Positions 47,919 through 56,600 of a stretch of DNA of 64,000 nt are shown here, in pieces. Within the stretch, counting starts at the first letter, position 1. Each line of letters begins with the position of its first letter. The notes beneath the pieces are model-generated. The model had not been told where the DNA came from. It made no database searches and saw only the letters and a list, made by a program, of their open reading frames with translations. The DNA is taken from assembly GCA_016235265.1 (NCBI GenBank), contig JACRLI010000009.1:103703-167702 (forward strand). The letters are read 5' to 3'. Made by a program: the position numbers and the translations under genes. The DNA comes from Candidatus Eisenbacteria bacterium (lineage in GTDB: Bacteria > Eisenbacteria > RBG-16-71-46 > JACRLI01).

Positions 47919-50027
47919 TCAGGCCGGCCGTGCGACCGGCAGCTCGAGTTCCACCGTGGTGCCCCGTCCCGGCTCGCTGCTGACGCGCAGCGAGCCGCCG
48001 TGGGCTTCGACCAGCTGCTTGGACTGGAACAGCCCGATCCCCATGCCGTGCTCCTTGGTGGTCACGAAGGGACGGAACAGGAGCTGCTCCTGGAAATCCC
48101 TCGTCATGCCGGCGCCGGAGTCCGTGACCGAGAGCACCACCGCGGTGGGCCCTGCGTGGCCCGCCCGTTCCTGCTCCGGCCGCGTGGTCAGCGTGAGCTT
48201 GCCTCCCGCGGGCATGGCTTCCATGGCGTTCGTCAGGAGCGTGCGGATCACCCCGCGCAGGCGCGGCGGGTCCACCTGCACCGGCGGCAGCGCCTCGCCC
48301 AGCTGCTCGGCGAGCTCCACGCGCGGCCGTGCCCCGTTCAGAGCCAGCTCGCCGACGGCCTCGCGCACCAGGTCGTTGAGGTCGCAGCGCACCCGGGCGC
48401 CCGCGGCCTGCGGCAGCAGCCGCGCCCAGTTCTCCAGCACCGTGTCCAGGGCCTCGCAGACCGTGCGCGCCGACTCGCGCAGCTTCTCCGGCGCGTCGGC
48501 CCCGACGGCGGCCGACAGGGCCTGCGCCCGCGACTGCAGCGACTGCAGGTCGTGGACCGCGAAGCCGGCCATCTTGTGGATGGAATCCTGCTCCCCCTCC
48601 TCCTCCCACGCCTCGGCCAGCCGCGCGCCCCACAGGGCGTTGGCCAGGTGCTCGGACAGCGCGTCGAGATAGTCGAGGTCCTCGTAGCTGAAGCGCAGGT
48701 CGTTGAGCCTCGGGCCCAGCCCCAGCATGCCCACCATCTCTCCTCCCACCAGGAGCGGGCACCAGGCCCGCGCGCCGGTGCGCTCCAGGATGGCGTGGTT
48801 CTCCACCCAGATGGGCACGGACTCGAAATCGTCCGCGCGCCGGCTCAGCAGGAAGGCCTGCCGGGTGCGCACCAGCTGGCGCGGCAGCGGCTCGTCCGGG
48901 ATCACCGACAGCGGCCCCCCCGGCACCGTGCTGTGCACCAGGTCCAGGATCTCCGCGCCCGGGCGGCGCAGGAACAGGGAGACGTCGCGCACGGTGAACG
49001 CGTCCTGCAGCATCTCGCTGGCGGCGGCGAACAGCGGGCGGGTCTTCAACCCCGCGCGCAGCCGGGCGTTGGCCTCGGACCACTGCTTGCGATAGTCATA
49101 GTGGGTCAGGAAGAAGTTGCGGTCCACGAACCCGCGCACCCTGCGGCGCACGCGGTTGGAGACGAAGAAGACTGCCACCCCCGCGAAGGCCAGGAAGGCC
49201 AGTGCCACCACCGCGACGCTCCCGAAGGGCAATCCACTCAGGCGGACCACCTCGCCCACCACCCCCAGCGTGAGCACGTACAGCCCGGAGAGGAACACCG
49301 ACACCGAGCTGTAGATTACCGACCTCCCCACCGGGATCCGCGCGTCGGAGAGCTGCCGGTTCAGGCCGCCCGCCAGGCCCAGCACCGAGGCCACCGCCAC
49401 CGGGACCGGCGAGGCCAGCCACAGCGGCTCGTAGAACCGGTTGAACAGCAGCGAGGCGCTGATGCAGAGCAGGAAGTAGCCCAGGCCCAGGAAGAAGCCC
49501 ACCAGGGCCGGCTTGAGCGCCCGACGCTGGTCGGGACCGGCGGCGCGGAGCGTGGTCTCGAACAGGATCGCCATGCCGATCAGCGACACCAGGTGGCCCA
49601 CCATGGACGCCGTGGCGGGCCAGCCCAGCAGCAGCGTGGGGCCCCCGGTGGAGAGGACCAGCACGCTGGCGAACTCCGGCCGGCCCGAGGCGTACAGGGC
49701 CCCCGCCGCCCCGATGACCCACGCCAGCCACACGCGCCCGCGGGAGGCCAACTGCGCCCACGGCCGGTCGCGTCCGAAGGTCATGGCGGCCGCCAGGCCC
49801 GCCCCGCTCATCGGAACGGCGATCCGCGCCAGCCAGCGCAGGTCGTTCTCCTGCAACCCGTCGGCCGCAAAGCGGCCCAGCAGGGCCAGGAACCCGGCGA
49901 GCAACGCGTAGCCCACCGCCAGCAGCAGCCCGGAGAGCCGCGGTGCGCGGAAGAGCCACACCACGGCGGCCAGGGCCGCCAGGGCAGCGCCGCCCAGCAT
50001 CATCGCGTGGACGCCGGAGAAGGGCAT
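47919..50027 (-). CDS. prsK: PrsK-type membrane sensor histidine kinase (exosortase-associated)
   Basis: A 702-residue kinase with eight or so N-terminal transmembrane helices, a GAF domain (about residues 320-470), a histidine box FAVHDLQSLQ with His492 and an HATPase domain (LLTNAMEAMPAGG, DSGAGM, GMGIGLFQSKQLVEAHGG). The overall plan, membrane region plus GAF plus an HDL.NL-like box, is that of PrsK, the sensor of the PEP-CTERM/exosortase system. The canonical Asn after HDL. is a Ser here. The exosortase locus lies about 11 kb downstream on the same strand. A matching PrsR is not in the window. Confidence 0.82.
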   Translation of the reverse strand: MPFSGVHAMMLGGAALAALAAVVWLFRAPRLSGLLLAVGYALLAGFLALLGRFAADGLQENDLRWLARIAVPMSGAGLAAAMTFGRDRPWAQLASRGRVWLAWVIGAAGALYASGRPEFASVLVLSTGGPTLLLGWPATASMVGHLVSLIGMAILFETTLRAAGPDQRRALKPALVGFFLGLGYFLLCISASLLFNRFYEPLWLASPVPVAVASVLGLAGGLNRQLSDARIPVGRSVIYSSVSVFLSGLYVLTLGVVGEVVRLSGLPFGSVAVVALAFLAFAGVAVFFVSNRVRRRVRGFVDRNFFLTHYDYRKQWSEANARLRAGLKTRPLFAAASEMLQDAFTVRDVSLFLRRPGAEILDLVHSTVPGGPLSVIPDEPLPRQLVRTRQAFLLSRRADDFESVPIWVENHAILERTGARAWCPLLVGGEMVGMLGLGPRLNDLRFSYEDLDYLDALSEHLANALWGARLAEAWEEEGEQDSIHKMAGFAVHDLQSLQSRAQALSAAVGADAPEKLRESARTVCEALDTVLENWARLLPQAAGARVRCDLNDLVREAVGELALNGARPRVELAEQLGEALPPVQVDPPRLRGVIRTLLTNAMEAMPAGGKLTLTTRPEQERAGHAGPTAVVLSVTDSGAGMTRDFQEQLLFRPFVTTKEHGMGIGLFQSKQLVEAHGGSLRVSSEPGRGTTVELELPVARPA

Positions 50028-50030
50028 CCG

Positions 50031-51521
50031 CTAGCCTCCCAGCCGCCGGATCTCCGCTTCCACCTGCGCCCGGAACGAGGCCTTCGGGAACTTCGCGAGG
50101 ATCCTGCGATAGGTGTCCGCCGCGGCCTTGCGGTCGTTGAGCTTCTTCTCCTGGACCTGGGCCAGCCGGCCCATCAGCATGAGTGCGGTGCCCGGGTCCT
50201 GGGCGCGCTCGGCCATCTGGCCGAAGGCGGCCGCCACTGCGGGCCAGTCCTCGAGGCGCGCGCAGGTCTCCGCCAGGCGCTGGCGCACCTGGAGGTTCAC
50301 CGGGGCGTCCGGGTAGCGCTGCAGGATGCTCTCGTAGGTCTTGCGGGCCGCGAGGAGGGCCTTCTTCACCCCCGCCGCGTCCTTGGCGTTGTGGTAGTGG
50401 CCCGCCACCATCAGCGGCGCGGCCAGGCCCTCGGAGGTCAGCGGGAAGTTGGCGGTCGCCTCGCGGAAGCAGCGCTCCGCGTCCTCCCAGTTGTTCTGCG
50501 CGTCGGCCAGCTGGGCCATTTCGAGCCACGCGGCCGCCCGGGTCTGTTCCTTGAGCGAGGCGTCCTCGGCCACCGCCTTGAACACGCGGGAGGCCTCCTG
50601 GTTGCGCTTCTGCCGCGCGAACAACTCGCCGCGCATCAGCTGGGCGGGCCCGCGCGCCTCGGACTTCGGGAAGTCGCGGGCCAGTTCGTCGAGGTACCTG
50701 TGGGAGCGCTCCACTTCCCCCAGGCCGAAGCCGTTGAGGCGCGCCAGCCGGTACAGCAGGTCCTGCCGCTGCAGCCCCAGCTCGGGCGAACGGCGGCACT
50801 CCTGCTGCAGCGAGTCGAGCACCGAGAGCGCCACGGTGGTGTTGCCCAGTTCCCCGAAGACGTTCGCGGCGATGAGCCGGGCCTTGAAGCCCTCGGCGCT
50901 GCGCGGCGCGCGCGCGGCGATGCCGTAGTAGTAGCTCAGCGCGCCCTGCGCCTCCTCCGTGCCTGCCAGCCGGCCCTCGCGGCGCAGGCGGTACTGGAAA
51001 ATGTCGTAGGGCAGCCCCAGCACCTGAGCCTGCACGCTGCCGGCGGCCGCCAGCTGCGGCGGCACGCGGCGGATCACCTCGCGCAGGTCCAGCATGCCGC
51101 CGGCGGTGTCCCCCGCCGCCATCATCCGCTGGGAGCGCCGGTACAGGCCTTCGCCGGCCACCAGGTCGTCGGTGGCGAATTCCGTGAGGATGCGGTCAAG
51201 CGCGGCGGCGGCCTCGTCCCCGCGACGCATGCTCACCAGCAGGTCGTAGTCGCGGAGCAGGCTCGCCCCCCTCACCTGGCGCACCGCGGGGTCGGTGGCG
51301 GCCCCGCCGGTGGCCATGACCTTCAGGAACATCCCGCGCAACTTCTCCAGGTCCTCGCGGCTGACCGGCGTCTTGCGGGTTTCGAGGTCGCTCAGGGCGC
51401 GGCGGGCACGCCAGTACTCGCGTTCCACGCGGAAGCGGGTGCCCACCTCGCCGACGCGGGCGCAGCCGGCGGCGGTGACCGCCGCCAGGGCCAGCACCAC
51501 CAACAGGCGGTTCGCTCTCAT
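50031..51521 (-). CDS. TPR-repeat lipoprotein
   Basis: A 496-residue lipoprotein: lipobox TAAGC (Cys20) then helical repeats along the whole length (for example SLLRDYDLLVSMRRGDEAAA, EASRVFKAVAEDASLKEQT, AQNNWEDAERCFREATANF, AAADTYRRILAKFPKASF). It resembles BamD/tetratricopeptide outer-membrane lipoproteins and the TPR proteins of exosortase loci. ATG 51521 overlaps the upstream stop as ATGA. It ends four bases before prsK begins, so the three genes form a coupled run. Confidence 0.72.
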   Translation of the reverse strand: MRANRLLVVLALAAVTAAGCARVGEVGTRFRVEREYWRARRALSDLETRKTPVSREDLEKLRGMFLKVMATGGAATDPAVRQVRGASLLRDYDLLVSMRRGDEAAAALDRILTEFATDDLVAGEGLYRRSQRMMAAGDTAGGMLDLREVIRRVPPQLAAAGSVQAQVLGLPYDIFQYRLRREGRLAGTEEAQGALSYYYGIAARAPRSAEGFKARLIAANVFGELGNTTVALSVLDSLQQECRRSPELGLQRQDLLYRLARLNGFGLGEVERSHRYLDELARDFPKSEARGPAQLMRGELFARQKRNQEASRVFKAVAEDASLKEQTRAAAWLEMAQLADAQNNWEDAERCFREATANFPLTSEGLAAPLMVAGHYHNAKDAAGVKKALLAARKTYESILQRYPDAPVNLQVRQRLAETCARLEDWPAVAAAFGQMAERAQDPGTALMLMGRLAQVQEKKLNDRKAAADTYRRILAKFPKASFRAQVEAEIRRLGG

Positions 51522-52393
51522 GACCGGGCCTCCTGCGTCGCGGCCGGACGGTCCTGGCGCGTGCGGTAGAGGTAGAAGCGCACCACCGCCCCGGTGAGCA
51601 GCAGGCTCACCAGCGCGGCCAGGGCGATGTTGAGCTGGCACAGGGTGAAGATGGTCTCCGGGCGGAACCGCTCCGCCAGCACCTGCGGCCGGTTGAGGGT
51701 GACGCTGAGCGGGATCAGCGCGGCGAACGGCAGCGCCACCAGCAGCAGGCTCATGACGCGGTGGCGCCAGAAGAAGCCCAGCCCCTCGCCGAAGGCGGCC
51801 AGCAGCCCCCGCTCGGAGAGCAGCAGGACCACCGGGATGTAGATGAGCGCGGCCTGCAGCGCCACGTTGAACACGAACTGGAGCGCCATCTGGCGCATGG
51901 GCGAGCCCACCAGCCAGTCGCGGAGCGCCGGAACGAGGGTGAGGCTTCCCAGCCCCACGCTCAGCAGCAAGGTGGCCAGCGAGACCACCACCCCGATGAG
52001 GACCAGGGCCCCCGCGCGTCGCAGCGCGCCGGAGAGCCCCTGCCCCAGCGCGCCCGGCTGTGACAGGTACGCCCCGCGGAACACCAGCACGCCCCAGCCC
52101 ACCGTGATCGAGCCGACCAGGGCGCTCAGCACCAGGTCCAGGTTCTGCAGGAGCCGGGAGAGCAGCAGGTAGTACTGCGGGTAGTGCGTGGCGGCCCGCC
52201 CCGGGATCCACTCGAGAACGGGGATCCAGAAGTAGCCGAAGGGGGCCTGGTAGAAGTGGGCCGAGCTCCACAGGAGCAGGGCTTCCAGCGTGCCGAACAC
52301 CAGGAACGGCAGGATCACCGCGGGACGCCGGAACCCCTTCAGGGTTTCCAGCCACACCCACAGGTATGTGTTGATCGCCTGGACCAGGTTCAA
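51518..52393 (-). CDS. Polytopic inner-membrane protein, unknown function
   Basis: A 291-residue protein with about six transmembrane helices (for example AVILPFLVFGTLEALLLW, LVLSALVGSITVGWGVLV, AGALVLIGVVVSLATLLL, FVFNVALQAALIYIPVVLLL). The pattern resembles DUF4013/YihY-type membrane proteins but no motif decides it. I chose TTG 52393 because GGAGGG is placed five nt before it; a longer frame from 52504 has no ribosome site and a non-membrane leader. Its stop overlaps the TPR lipoprotein start. Confidence 0.6.
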   Translation of the reverse strand: MNLVQAINTYLWVWLETLKGFRRPAVILPFLVFGTLEALLLWSSAHFYQAPFGYFWIPVLEWIPGRAATHYPQYYLLLSRLLQNLDLVLSALVGSITVGWGVLVFRGAYLSQPGALGQGLSGALRRAGALVLIGVVVSLATLLLSVGLGSLTLVPALRDWLVGSPMRQMALQFVFNVALQAALIYIPVVLLLSERGLLAAFGEGLGFFWRHRVMSLLLVALPFAALIPLSVTLNRPQVLAERFRPETIFTLCQLNIALAALVSLLLTGAVVRFYLYRTRQDRPAATQEARS

Positions 52394-52398
52394 AGGTT

Positions 52399-52404
52399 CC
52401 CTCC
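52399..52404 (-). promoter_or_regulatory. Ribosome binding site fixing a TTG start
   Basis: Minus strand GGAGGG with a 5-nt spacer (AACCT) before TTG 52393. It decides the start of the membrane protein gene. Confidence 0.6.
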
Positions 52405-52509
52405 ATTGCGGGTCCGGGGACGAGGCACGCACCCGCCGCGCGGCCGGGCGGGTGTAAATTCCATGGGAGACGCAAGATGCCGGAGCCGGACCGAACTCCC
52501 CCAACAGAC

Positions 52510-52539
52510 AATCTACGCGCCCCGCGGCGGCGTTGTCAA
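52510..52539 (-). promoter_or_regulatory. Candidate promoter of the membrane protein/TPR/prsK run
   Basis: Minus strand TTGACA (52539-52534), 18-nt spacer, TAGATT (52515-52510, 4/6). It lies about 115 nt before TTG 52393 in an otherwise gene-free interval. Confidence 0.45.
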
Positions 52540-52598
52540 AGGAGGAGATACCCTCGCCCGCAGGCTGGAGTTATCGGCTCCGGCGCGGAACTTGGTTA

Positions 52599-52618
52599 GG
52601 CCGCGCCCATGCGCGGCC
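52599..52618 (-). terminator. Perfect 8-bp hairpin after the PorV-like gene
   Basis: GGCCGCGC/GCGCGGCC with a 4-nt loop (CCAT on the plus strand), about 110 nt past the stop at 52730 and before the promoter at 52510-52539. No T-run follows, so termination is uncertain. Confidence 0.35.
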
Positions 52619-52729
52619 GGAAGCCCATGGCGGGCCCTCCCCGGGTACATGGATGCATGCCGGACAGCGGGTTGCGGGGTTCTTCTGAGGTCTCGCAGGA
52701 AGGGGCGGGCGCCTGGGGCCGGGCAGCAG

Positions 52730-53668
52730 CTAGGGGGCGAGTCGCGGCAGGCCCAGGCCGATCCGAAGGCTCAGCCGGTGCACCGGGGACTGGCCCCCGT
52801 CCTGCACCAGCCCGTAGTCCGCGATCCAGCGCCCCGTGCCGAACCCCACGCCGGCCGAAAAGCCGCTGAGCGGGTCCGTGCCGGACAGGTCGCGACGGTA
52901 GCCCAGCCGCAGCGCCACCGCCGGCGCGGGCCGATATTCCACGCCGGCGGCGCCGAATGGCCTCGCTTCCCCGGTGCGCGACAGTTCCGCCAGCAGATCG
53001 AAGGCGCCCGCGGGATGCAGGCGCACCCCGGCGCGCAGAGTGCGCGGCGCCGGCGCGGTGCCGGCGGAGGAGCTCAGGTCCGGGCCGACGTGGTCGGCGA
53101 CCAGGGAGAAGTCCGCGGTCTTCGTGCGCGCCAGGGCCCCGACCGCCATGGCCCAGCCCGAACCGGTCTCCCCCGCGATGCCCTGGTAGAGGTACTCGAG
53201 CGCCAGGCCCGCTGAGATCACCGGGCCGAAGTTGCGTGCGTACCCGGCACGCAGCATGCCCGCGGAGTAGCCTGCGGAGCCGGACGGATCACCATTCTCA
53301 TCCCGCCCCTCGAGCGCCACGTGCGCGTAGGCGAATCCCACCGAGAGCGTGCCCCCGGCGCGCCCCACCGGCATCGCCAGCGCGGCGGACTCCAGGCGCA
53401 GGCCCTGGCCCAGTTCCGCGTGGGTGACGAAGCCCTCCAGGGCCAGGCCGCAGGCGCCCGCCGGGTTGACGAACAGCGCGGCGACGTCGCCCCCGCGGGC
53501 CGACTGCGGGCCACCCAGCGAGGCGCGCGCGGCGTCCGGCGGCTCTAGGAAGAACGGCAGCGCGCTGGTCCCGCCGGCCGGCTGCGCCCCGGCCGTGTGC
53601 GGCCCGCAGGCCAGCATGAGGACAGTCCCGAGGGCCGCGACGGCGGCGCGCGAGAGAATCGACTTCAC
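52730..53668 (-). CDS. PorV/PorQ-family outer-membrane protein
   Basis: A 312-residue outer-membrane barrel of the PorV/PorQ (FadL-like) family. After the signal peptide it has FLEPPDAARASLGGPQSARGGDVAALFVNPAG, i.e. the conserved early motif in which a Gly-Asp.ALF.NPAG block defines the family, then many amphipathic strands (LSVGFAYAHVAL, AGMLRAGYARNFG, SAGLALEYLYQG) and a C-terminal SLRIGLGL. In type IX secretion PorV shuttles cargo. GTG 53668 overlaps the stop of the giant surface protein gene (GTGA), so the two are translated together. Function in this organism is inferred. Confidence 0.78.
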   Translation of the reverse strand: MKSILSRAAVAALGTVLMLACGPHTAGAQPAGGTSALPFFLEPPDAARASLGGPQSARGGDVAALFVNPAGACGLALEGFVTHAELGQGLRLESAALAMPVGRAGGTLSVGFAYAHVALEGRDENGDPSGSAGYSAGMLRAGYARNFGPVISAGLALEYLYQGIAGETGSGWAMAVGALARTKTADFSLVADHVGPDLSSSAGTAPAPRTLRAGVRLHPAGAFDLLAELSRTGEARPFGAAGVEYRPAPAVALRLGYRRDLSGTDPLSGFSAGVGFGTGRWIADYGLVQDGGQSPVHRLSLRIGLGLPRLAP

Positions 53669-56600
53669 GGCGTCCACCTCCGGGCCACCCACTCGGAGTG
53701 GACCTGCTCCCCGTTGACGTCCATCCGGATCCGGTACAGGCCGGGGGCCACCGGCGTCCCCTGGGCATTGCGCGCGTCCCACTCGAGGAGCGCGCGGCCG
53801 GGGCCGCGCACCTCGTCCATGAGCACGGCCACCTCCCGGCGGCCGGCGTCGAACACGGTTACCCTGACCCGCGCGGAGGTGCCTGCGGAGGCGGGCACGT
53901 CCACCCGCACCTTCAGCTGCGCGGCGAACGGGTTGGGGTAGCCCAGTGTCGCGGCGACCGCGGGCAGGCCGGTGGACGGCCCTCCAGGCGGGCGCGCGGC
54001 GAGGCTGGCGGTGGCGCAGCCCACGTTCTCCGCGCCACGGATATCCACGGGGCTCACCCGGTACTCGTAGGCCTTCAGCGTGTCCAGCCCGGGGTCGAGG
54101 CAGCGCAGCACGTTGGAGGGTGAGTCCGCCGCCAGCGTCCAGGCGCCACCCGCGGCGCGGCGGTAGACCCTGTAGCGCGCCACGCGCACGTCCGGCGAGG
54201 GCTGCCAGGTGAGGGACGCCGTGGCCAGCACCCACGAGGCCTCCACCGGGCCCGGGCACACCAGCGGGCTGACTTCGGTGCGGGTGAGGTCCAGCCGCAC
54301 GGGGACCCGGATCCAGCGCGACGCGTCGCTGCCCCACCGGACCTCGATGGTGTCGCGGTAGCTGCCCGAGCCGAGTTCGGCGGCCTGCACCACCACTGTC
54401 AGCGTGTCCCACTGCTGCACCGCGACGGTCCCGGTGTCCGGGGCGACCCCGAGCCAGGAGGCCGCGTGCCGGACGGTGAACGCCGCCAGGCCGCTGCCCT
54501 CGTTGTAGAGGCGCAGGCGCCGGGATGCGGTGCTGGAGTTGACCAGCGCGATCCGGAAGGCCGACGAGTCGGCCACCACGTAGGGAGAGCCCACCGGGGG
54601 CTGCTCCGCCACCAGCGTGAGCGGCACCGAATAGCCGGCATGCGAGGAGTCGTCGCTCAGGATCGTGAGGGTGCCGTGATGGGTGCCCGGGGCGAGCGAT
54701 GCCGCGCTGAAGGTGAGCGAGAGCTCCGCCGACTGGTCCGGCTCCACTTCCCCCGCCGACGGTGCGATCGAAACCCACGGCACGTCCGCGCCCAACGAGA
54801 AGTGCAGCGTCGCGTCGCCCGCGTTGGAAACCTCGAGGAGCGTGCCCGAGGGGGCCGGCCGGCCCGCCACCACATGCGCGGTGAGGGAGGTCGGCGCCAC
54901 CTGGATGCGAGGCTCCAGGACCTGCAACGTCTCGGGAAGACTGGTCGGGGCCCCCCCTCCCGCCAGCGGGCTGACGGTGAGCGCCCCGGGGTAGCTGCCG
55001 CGGGCCCTGCCCAGGGCCGAGAGCCCCAGGGTCAGCAACACCGACGCGCCGGGCTCGAGCGTCGCGCCTTCCGGCGCGACCGTGAGCCAGCCGGCGGTGG
55101 AGGCGAACGCGAGCCCCAGGGGGCAGTTGCCGGTGTTGAAGATGCGCACCGTGTCCTGGCGCGTGGCGCCGCGCGCCAGCAGCCGGCGCGACACGGGGTC
55201 CTCGGCCCGGAAGGTCGGCACGTCCACGCGGAATGCCGCGGGGGCGACCGCGAGCAGGGTGTCGGCATCCAGCAGGCTCACGTCCCAGGAGCCGGCGGCC
55301 GCGCCGGCGAGGCCGAAGCGGGCCCGGGTGATCCAGCGACCGCCGGAGGTGTCGGTGGTGAATGCGGTGCCCGGGAGCCGCGCCCCGGCGCGCGCGATCC
55401 ACAGCGACTCCGGTCGGGCGGCGCCGGTGGTGAGCGCCTCCACGGTCACGCTCTCCCCTTCGCAGGCCGAGGCCGGCGTGACCGAAACGAACGCATGCGG
55501 GGGCAGGGCCTGGACCACGAACCCCTGTGCCGCGGCGGAGCTGTCGCCCGAGGCGTTCACCGCCACCACGGTCCACGCGCCGAGGGCGGCGCCGCGCAGG
55601 TCGAAGTGGGCCACGGCGAGGGTGTCGCCGGTGCGCTCGGAGCGCGACGCCGGGATCCTGGCTGTCCCGCGGGCCAGGTAGACTGTGTCCGCCTCGTCCA
55701 AGGCGGTGCCCGCGAGGGGGATCTCGGCGTCCGCGGTGCCGGTGGGCGCTGCGGAGCGGCCCAGGGTGGCGAGTACCGGCCGGCGGCGGCGCACGTCGAA
55801 GCCGCCGGGGAGCGTGTCCGCCTGGCCGTCCGCGTTCGCCACCAGCAGGCTGTACGCGCCCAGGTCGGCCCCCTGCAGATCCACCACGGCCCGGATCAGG
55901 CTGTCCCCCTCGGTGGTCACGTCGGTGGCCCCCACCTGCACCCCGCCGGCGGCCAGGCGCACCGCGTTGGGCGGGCTGAAGGCCCGGCCCCTGAGGGTGA
56001 GGCTCACGATGGTGTTTCGCGGCGCCCACGACGGAGTGGAAGACAGGGCCACCGGCGGCGGCGCGAGCACCGTGAACGCCCCGACCAGGGTGAAGCCCAG
56101 CCCGCTCGGGTTGCGCACGTAGGCATCCCAGGTGCCCGCGGACACCCCGGTGAGGTCGAACACGCCCTCCGCCTCGCTGGAGGAGTTCAGCGTCACGTTG
56201 GTGGGTGTGAGGCTGAAGCGGCCCGCGCGCGTGAGGCGGAGCATCGGGGTGGCGACCAGGTTGGATCCGTGGAAGGTCAGGGTAAGCGACCCGGTGGCCA
56301 CGCCCGAGGCCGGCGACACCGAGACCAGCGACGGCCCGGTGCCCGAGGGCGGGTCCTCCACCAGCAGCGCGTTGACCATGGTGCCGGAGCTGCCGTCGGG
56401 GTTCTTCACCACCACGTCGAATACGCCCGTGGGCGCGGCCGACATGCTGAAGTTGCAGCGCAGCAGCGAGGTCGAGAGGGTGGTCACGGCGGCGCCGACC
56501 ACGCGGGCGGATCCGCTCACCAGGAACACACTGTCGGGAGCGGTGAAATTGCCGCCGCTGATCAGCGCCCCGTTGATGTCCTGCCCGCGGTAGACCGTCG

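Larger units (their letters stand above)
52394..52729. other. Gene-free interval (336 bp)
   Basis: Holds the hairpin at 52599-52618, the promoter at 52510-52539 and the ribosome site at 52399-52404. No open frame in it shows a family motif or a believable start. Confidence 0.6.
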
